Below, piece after piece: positions 57,701 to 64,000 of a stretch of 64,000 nt of DNA. The stretch is from Bradysia coprophila (Eukaryota > Arthropoda > Insecta > Diptera > Sciaridae), in contig NW_023503409.1 of the NCBI RefSeq assembly GCF_014529535.1, positions 1,612,390 to 1,676,389 of the forward strand, given 5' to 3'. The notes beneath the pieces are model-generated. The model searched no databases. It was not told the origin of the DNA and was given only the letters and a program-made list of their open reading frames with translations. How positions within the stretch are numbered: the first letter of the stretch is position 1; each line of letters begins with the position of its first letter. A program made the position numbers and the translations under genes.

Positions 57701-59923
57701 CTTGGGGTTCATTCTTTTAATGTTGTTTTCTCTTTAACTTCTCAGTCGTCCTCTCAAACGCAAACGCAACATTGGTAAAAGGAAAACGAAAAGCTGCCGA
57801 GATGCTTGACGAAAATATCCTGGGCCAATAAGTTCATGCGAAAAAAAAATAAGTTAGAGAATACTGCGGGACGATTATCATAACACGACTATGTGAACCC
57901 TCCTCAAATTATGAATAAAACAACAACAAAAAAAATATTCAGAGAAAAAAAAATCAAATAAAATAACGGAGCTTCTAAACAATGCTATACACTTAAACAA
58001 TATTTAAACAATTTCATGTCACTGATGTCTTAGTCAGTCTCAATTTTAGATGTAAAAACATTTATGAATCGTCTGTTATACATTACTTAAATGATACAAT
58101 AAAACGCTGAGAAAATTTATTTCGGATATTTGGTTTTGGTCATGAAAAACGAAAATTCCCATTCCTATAAAGTTCGCCAAATACTTGCACTTGATTTTTT
58201 TTCACTTGAGGTGGGTTGCAGGACAGAAGATTCTACTAAATCTCAATTTTCTCGAAATTTCTTTAAAAAAATTCTCTCAAAAAAATTAAGAAAATTCGCG
58301 AAAATTGAAGAGAGTAATCGAAAAAAGAGGCCCTGATGGGTTTAGGTGGTGTGGTCAGTAAATATTCTGTTGTAGCCGATTCCGGAGTTTGCTTCACAGT
58401 TCTGTTTCAAAAATTTCAATGCAAGGGCTCAACTCAGTGACGAAAACTTTCGTTGTCCTTAATCGGTGACTACTGCTTTTTAGGCACACCATGTCCGTCT
58501 GCAGCCTCACGTGAGAATCTATACATCTATTTATTGTGAAAATAGCCAAAATCTACCGAATTTACCAAAACAGCCCAGAAATGTAGCTTTTGACAATTTC
58601 AGTAGATAAAACTCACAATTATATGCGCTGATAAAAGCATTTTTCACCCAATTGTACCGTTGCACCGTTAGGATTTACCCGAAGAGTGAGTTTGCACCTG
58701 CGACGTGTAAATTGGGTAGGCGAAACGTATTAGGTTGTTACGACTTTTATGATCTGAGTCCAACAGATATTATTCGAAATTTGATCTGACAATAGCCGAA
58801 ATTTACTGAAATTCATTGAAACAATTTTTCGGTCAAATTTGGGAGTCGACTCTGAAAATAATTCTTATTTCTTGAGAACTACAATTTAACTTTTGACTTG
58901 TCTACTTAAATTAGAAGAAAAAATTTGAATGGCGCAATTGATGGAGCGATGCTATTTTGACAATTGCAAATATGATCAAATACTTGTTTTTTTTCCCGAC
59001 TATGATTGATGCAAATATTTCTTTTAAAGTGAAATAATCATTGGAATATTTTGACCATATTTTATAAAGTTAAAAACGTATGTAATGATTAAATAAAACT
59101 AAGAAGGTAGTTCGTCTATGTATAAATTATCATAATGTTTTTCATGAAGTAGTTCTATGATGAAAATAAATTTAAATAAAAAAATATCCGCAAAAAAATG
59201 AGTAAAAAAATATTGATTTTAACCTTACAAACAAAACTGATTTAAAACGAAATTATTTTTATCAAAAAGCGTGGCAAATACACACATATTATATACTGTA
59301 CACTTAAAGTGAAACGAATTGTTCGAGTTAAATATGGAGTGAATAAAATTAATTTATTCTTTTTATGACAAAAATTGCAAATAATTTAATTTTTTATTAA
59401 TTAATCAATTGTATTAATTTAGGATATGTTCATCGTGACCATTTTTTTTGGCCAATAATACACGCAATCGCCGTCCACTTGCAAGCTAGGATGATATTTC
59501 AGTCATATCGTTTAACTTAAAAGAAAAGTATCTAAAAATCAAAACGAGAGAAAATCATGTAAAACCAAACAAAAACCAATTGTTCGTCAAAGATTTTTCA
59601 TTGATCTCATTTCATTTTTGTTTCCCATTTTCGTTGAACATAAATTTGAATTTCCGTTAATTTCCTTCAGTTTTTATCGGGATTTTATTTTTTGGAAAAA
59701 GAAATTCATTTTTTATTAAAAATCAGAAATTTAAACAAAAAATCAAATCAAATCAAAACCAAAATAAATTCAGTAAATTAATCGATAATCATTTGCATTC
59801 ATTTTAGGTATAATCCGCGACGACAAAGACAAATTCAAATGCCTATACTTGCTTGTGGAGACGGCGGTAGCAGTTCGTCAAAGAGAAAAAGAACAAGAAG
59901 ACGTTCAAGTTCTTGGTAATTAA
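51779..59923 (+). CDS. achi: TALE homeobox protein of the TGIF/achintya-vismay family
   Basis: Nuclear TALE-class homeodomain regulator; Drosophila achi/vis act in the male meiotic transcription programme. Exons: 51779-51857, 53218-53322, 53403-53575, 53643-53822, 53895-54097, 54385-54486, 54563-54678, 55432-55605 and last exon 59808-59923, all in phase, about 415 residues. The homeodomain spans about residues 74-136: [20 protein letters not shown], the three-residue TALE loop in [10 protein letters not shown], and recognition helix [18 protein letters not shown]. An acidic region follows ([19 protein letters not shown]). The last exon encodes [20 protein letters not shown] and ends VQVLGN, which I recall as a conserved insect TGIF tail. 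A shorter alternative last exon lies at 57746-57831. Achi and vis are recent Drosophila duplicates, so the symbol is approximate. Confidence 0.9.
51858..53217 (+). other. First intron of the TALE homeobox gene
   Basis: A 1.36-kb intron from GTAATTTT to TTTTTACAG. It has a GTGTGTATGTGTATGTGTG dinucleotide tract near 52513 and is otherwise AT-rich. No other exon was recognised. Confidence 0.7.
55606..57745 (+). other. Intron before the alternative last exon of the TALE homeobox gene
   Basis: About 2.1 kb, from GTAAACGTGC to CTTCTCAG. AT-rich with poly-A and poly-T runs. No exon, RNA gene or mobile element was recognised. Confidence 0.6.
57746..57831 (+). CDS. Alternative last exon of the TALE homeobox gene
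   Basis: After a strong acceptor (TTCTCTTTAACTTCTCAG) the frame that continues from 55605 reads [20 protein letters not shown], then LDENILGQ and TAA. AATAAA follows at 57914-57919, so it can act as a complete terminal exon. The isoform would have about 405 residues. The basic KGKRKAAE could add nuclear localisation. Confidence 0.6.
57832..59807 (+). other. Region between the two alternative last exons
   Basis: AT-rich, about 2 kb, with no recognisable exon, RNA gene or mobile element. It is intronic for the long isoform. A 68-codon open frame at 58130-58336 is not protein-like. Confidence 0.5.
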
Positions 59924-60790
59924 AAAAAAAAGAAAATTCTCAAAACGAAAAACAAACAAAATGCGAGTTGAAATAAATTATTCAACGGAATGATGTTGTC
60001 AAAGTAAAAAAACAAACAAAAGAATACCTAAAACAAACATTGAGCTAGCATTTAAGGGTGATACAAGTCTACGAAATGCGGAGAGAAAATAGGAAACGAA
60101 TATTATATTTCGAGTAAGAGAAAATCAAAACAACAAACAAATGAAAGATAATAAGTTTCCTAAAACAAAAAAATTAAAAATTAGTTACAAAGCGATGTGA
60201 CTGTGCAAATTAAAAACTGTGAATAGAATTATTTGTAAATAACTACAAGAAACTTTTTAATTTCATTAAATTAATGAAATGTCTTGAGTTTTTCTTTTCA
60301 AATTTTAAATTTTGTCTAAAAAAAAAAACTAAATAGAAAACGAAACAATAACTCGGAAGGAAACTGATGATGTATAAACAAAATGAAATTAACTTTTGAG
60401 AATTCCGTTATATACTTTTCAGATTTTACGAACTAAATCAAAAGATGCAAGAAAATTTCAATTTTTTTTTTCCTTTCTTTCATTTATGATCTAATTCCAC
60501 TTTCGAAATAAAAAAAATTCTTTTCTTTTTTAATTTATTTGATTAATTTTGTTTAGTTCTGAAATTTGTATCTCTAAAAAATTCAATAAATTTTCATTTT
60601 CGTTTATTTGTAATTTAACAACAAACACACACACACACACAAATAGAGGAACAAGATGTGTATATATGTGCCACGCTTGTTTTAAGATTTCCTATATGAA
60701 AATAAATTGTTTTGTTACGTAAAAGAAATTTTGTTTTTCTTGCATGAATTGCATTCCTAATCAAAACTGTTATCGAGACCCGGCGACCCG
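59924..60790 (+). other. 3' UTR of the TALE homeobox gene
   Basis: Very A-rich sequence after the stop, with several AATAAA motifs (near 60504, 60586 and 60701), and a short CA dinucleotide run near 60625-60640. The last AATAAA would give a 3' UTR of about 0.8 kb. Confidence 0.45.
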
Positions 60791-60865
60791 AAGTAAGCGA
60801 TATATACTCTGGTCTGTGTTCTCTTATAGTGAAACGTAGGTCAAGTTAAAACAACTTCAACTAAA

Positions 60866-60935
60866 ATGAACACTTCCAACAACTTTTTCGGTCGATTGCT
60901 CCTAATTAATAACCCAGATGGAACGGGAGTCACAT
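60866..60935 (+). CDS. Candidate first coding exon of an unidentified gene
   Basis: An ATG preceded by TATATACTC (about 60801) and a leader of roughly 40 bases opens MNTSNNFFGRLLLINNPDGT, then GVT, ending at a consensus donor (GTAAGTCTC at 60936). Without splicing the frame continues to 61069 (67 residues). I cannot find a matching downstream exon before the window ends, so this could be the start of a gene running past 64000, or chance. Confidence 0.3.
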
Positions 60936-61069
60936 GTAAGTCTCATGATATAGAATCATCGATTCCGTTACGAACAAACAGGACAATGTGTAATGCACGT
61001 ATAGAACCGTGTAAAGATTGCATAGCCACTTCGCATGTGAATCAACTGAATCTTTCGGCTAAAATTTGA

Positions 61070-63500
61070 TTGCCCTTTCCTGTACCGTTTAGAAAGTATC
61101 ACTCAAATATTAAAAACAAATCTGTTCAACCTTTATAGCTTCGTAAGAATTGACTGCATACATACAAACTTCGTGAATTTACGAGTCGTGATTATGAATT
61201 TTTCCAGATTGAGAATGAACGAATACTTCGAATTATGAATAGCATATAAGGTCACGTATAGATAGATTAATATTGGCTCTTCTGGTCTAGATGTGTTATT
61301 TTATGTAGGTGGAAGCATGGTGGTTTTCGAAATTAGGTTTCTCTATTGTGCGTGCATGTACACGGTACACACATTTCAGCGGCAAATATATGTATGATCA
61401 AGCTGTTTAATTTGTGCTACGTGAAGTCGGTTCTCATCAATAAATCTGTGGAAACTTCCTGTTTCGAGTAGTTTTTGATTTTGGTTTTTTACACGTTGTT
61501 TACATAAACAAATTTCATAACTTATGGCCCTTTCAGCATTAAACGTGTCTGATAATACATTTTAAGGTCATTTATACAAGCGCTGGACTATATACTCACT
61601 GTGGCTCAACTTAGTTAGATTGTTAACTTTTACGAACGGTATATAGCCTGTTATCGACAACGACGACCAAAATAAAATAATCAAATGAAGTGGGAATCTG
61701 TCGAAAATACTTAGATTGAATGAAGTAACAGATTCGACAATTTTCCCAATAGTCTGTGGGAGGATAATAATACTGCAGTGATCGTACCGTTACATTTGAC
61801 ACATAATCGTATTACAATATGAGCATTTCTTGTGCAGTAAACTGTACCTAGCTGCATTTGTAGTATATTCTGGGACGCATACATACAATATATTTGCCAT
61901 TATCTGTTCAGGAAGCAGCATTGAGATCGAGATCTTCTCCAACAAAACGCTATCAAACCAACTCAATCAAGATTTTTCTTCTTTTCACACACTTGCAACA
62001 ATGTGTTTGTGCATACTGTGATTTACAAGGGGAAAACATTGAAATTCGACATGTTTTCTGATTTGGGAGTTGTTGTGGTTTGTAACAGATTCCATAAGAA
62101 TTTCGTTGAACAAATAAAAATCTAGATTTTCATTTTCTAAATTTCTGGTAGGCACGCGCTCGCTGCAAGGATGGAATAACAAAATATAAATCTAGATTTT
62201 CATTTGTTAAATAAATTTTGTGTAGAGCCATTTACTGACTACAGCATCTCCCAAATCAGAAAACATGTCGAATATCACTTTTCTCTCCGTGTAATACCCT
62301 TTCATTTTACGACGCATAAACTTAAGATAAGTACATTTATACAGACTAAAAGTAACTGGTCTGATCAGTGATTTGGCTTTCACTATTACTTTTCTGCATT
62401 TTATCATGTGTCCTACTTCAATTCAACAAAACAGATAATCCAGTCAACTCTTATCGTTATATTTGATCTTTCTTTTATGACTAATTTATTTTAATTTCGA
62501 ACGACAGGCGACTTTCAACCTTATTACCCAATTACTCCTTGCAAATAAGGGCGAATATAAAATTGGAACGACTCAATAGCAATTTCGTACGGTCACACTA
62601 AATCAAAAAGTAGCAAGTTCCAAATCACAATTTTACGTTATTTGGATTTAGATTTGGAACGATTAACATTGCTGCTTATGGCGTTCCAAACCAAAATCGT
62701 TCCGAATCAAAATAATTTACATCTGCAGACAAACCATTTATTTTGATGTTGTCGGTGTTTCATTTTCTCATTTTTTGACGGGCATTAACGAAAAGCGGGC
62801 GAGGCTAAAATAAAGTCTTCATTTCTTCGTCAGTTTGCGCCGGTCATCATTTATAATTGATGCTCGGAGATTACGGATTGATCATCTGTACTTCCGAGTC
62901 ATCACTAAAATCTTGACGCCCCCTTCTTCTCCACACAAACCTATCCACTTCACTAGAGCCAACAATCGGGTGATGAATCCAATCCAGGTCTAGAAATATT
63001 CTGTAGCCATATTCATAAAATCTTACGACTGTCCTGGTTTGGGTATCGACTATGGCAAAGCCGAGTGAAGTGTCATCTCATCAGTATTATATCTACTGAA
63101 GGAAGAAAGTCGCACCAATGAAAGTCTAGAACAGGTATGGTCGATCGGCGAATTCGTCTTAAACGCACTCACATTTTATGTCAAAATAATATGAAAATGA
63201 GTGCGTTTAAGTACGAAAATCAAATTTTTATGTCCTCCGGGCGGACAATAGACCTTACCTGTTTTACAGTTTCATTGAGTCGCACAACTTTCTTTTAAAG
63301 TAAAACCAAATAAATTAAATTCCGGAAATGAATGTATTACAGATTTGATACTGATGGTCACATGATATCGGTATAAAAACTACATTTTTAAGTAACGAAA
63401 GTTTCTGAAATTCAAATGGGTAAATTATGATGTGCGATTTGTCAATTGATTATTTGGCACGACGAAATTTATCGAAAATGGAATTTTGCCATCGTAATAT
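61070..63500. other. Non-coding DNA at the right end of the window
   Basis: AT-rich. Contains an inverted-repeat structure at 63132-63264. Open frames at 61830-62021, 61985-62182 and 62207-62407 are not protein-like. It may include the 3' UTR of the Q-rich gene just to the right. Confidence 0.45.
63132..63264. repeat. Inverted repeat, probable MITE
   Basis: ACAGGTATGGTC at the left is matched by GACCTTACCTGT at the right, with one mismatch. Inside, CTTAAACGCACTCACATTTT (from 63158) pairs with AAAATGAGTGCGTTTAAG (63194-63211). No target duplication could be identified. Confidence 0.5.
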
Positions 63501-63845
63501 TTAATGCTGCTGTATCACTTGCGGTTGTCCGTGTTGAATTGGCTTTTGTTCAACGGAATTTTGAACCTTTGAATTCGCCTGATTCGAATCGATTTGGTTT
63601 GAATTGGATGACTGTGAAAGTGGTTTCTGTTGTGTCGGCTGTTCTTGAGAAGGCTGGTTTGGTTGTTGTTGTTGCTGGTGATGCTGTTGCTGCTGTTGAT
63701 GCTGCTGTTGCTGTTGCTGCTGCTGTGGAGGCGGCTGTTGGAATTGTTGTTGATTGTTATTTTGCTGTGGTACCTGATTAACTTGCTGCTGTTGGTTTTG
63801 GTACTGTTGTTGTGGAATTTGATTTTGTTGTTGGAATTGTTGGTT
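63501..63845 (-). CDS. Last exon of a glutamine-rich protein (partial gene)
   Basis: A minus-strand frame starts after an acceptor (TTTTGTCTTTCAG) and reads NQQFQQQNQIPQQQYQNQQQ, then long Q/H/P-rich runs, ending QHGQPQVIQQH and TAA at 63501-63503. The 114 residues are low complexity, with CAG/CAA-coded polyglutamine. Such tails occur in many transcription regulators and RNA-binding proteins, so no function can be given. The 5' part of the gene lies beyond the right edge of the window. An antisense frame of V/A repeats on the plus strand is an artefact of the same tract. Confidence 0.6.
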   Translation of the reverse strand, partial: NQQFQQQNQIPQQQYQNQQQQVNQVPQQNNNQQQFQQPPPQQQQQQQQHQQQQQHHQQQQQPNQPSQEQPTQQKPLSQSSNSNQIDSNQANSKVQNSVEQKPIQHGQPQVIQQH

Positions 63846-64000
63846 CTGAAAGACAAAATTCAATAATGATTTCCACAGGCCTTCCACGCTAAAGCGCGAC
63901 TACTAAATTCAGGAAAAGGAAGGAATTTTCGATACAATTATGAAAGAGAGGAAGTTTAGAAAAAACAGGAAAAATTTTCAGATCAAAAAAGATTAACTTT

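Noticed and set aside
63446-63866. Plus-strand Val/Ala- and Leu-rich frames
   Set aside because: They are antisense readings of the polyglutamine-coding tract.

Overview
This 64-kb window looks like nuclear DNA of an insect, most likely a lower dipteran (fungus-gnat or midge relative). The basis is protein similarity recognised by eye: a Klp67A-type kinesin-8, an achintya/vismay-type TGIF homeobox gene, insect-style THAP and MT-A70 genes. Also AT-rich DNA, mostly short GT-AG introns, and many small DNA-transposon derivatives. The species call is inference. No bacterial operons, CRISPR arrays, tRNA or rRNA genes were seen.

Layout, left to right. 1-3.5 kb: two MITEs and a probable 5' UTR exon. 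3.58-8.47 kb (+): UDP-galactose 4-epimerase (GALE), 8 coding exons; its 3.4-kb first coding intron holds an opposite-strand gene for a secreted 8-cysteine peptide. 8.66-10.09 kb (-): METTL4-like methyltransferase. 10.81-12.21 kb (+): GPS2. 12.74-14.15 kb (-): intronless secreted subtilase of bacillopeptidase-F type. 15.19-16.18 kb (-): CDIN1-like nuclease. 17.07-17.79 kb (-): secreted double cystatin. 18-22 kb: repeat-rich, with a 1.8-kb hAT-type element carrying nested insertions. 22.85-23.31 kb (+): small unidentified acidic gene. 25.16-28.44 kb (-): nine-exon LRR type I membrane protein. 28.5-37.9 kb: intergenic with MITEs. 37.94-41.01 kb (+): kinesin-8. 42.32-43.58 kb: broken Ty1/copia-type remnant with a DNA element inserted in it. 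44.11-44.95 kb (+): mitochondrial ferredoxin FDX2. 45.84-49.50 kb (-): THAP plus Myb/SANT-like protein with a possible alternative first exon. 51.78-59.92 kb (+): TALE homeobox gene (achi/vis/TGIF) with two alternative last exons. 63.50-63.85 kb (-): last exon of a Q-rich protein continuing beyond the window.

The genes are mostly unrelated housekeeping or regulatory genes (sugar metabolism, RNA/DNA modification, corepressor, Fe-S biogenesis, mitosis, transcription); I see no pathway cluster. The most unusual content is the nested peptide gene, the bacterial-like subtilase, the tandem cystatin with a furin-type linker, the THAP-Myb chimera, and several MITE families with readable target-site duplications. 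Exon boundaries were set by hand from GT-AG sites and reading-frame continuity; UTRs are mostly not resolved.
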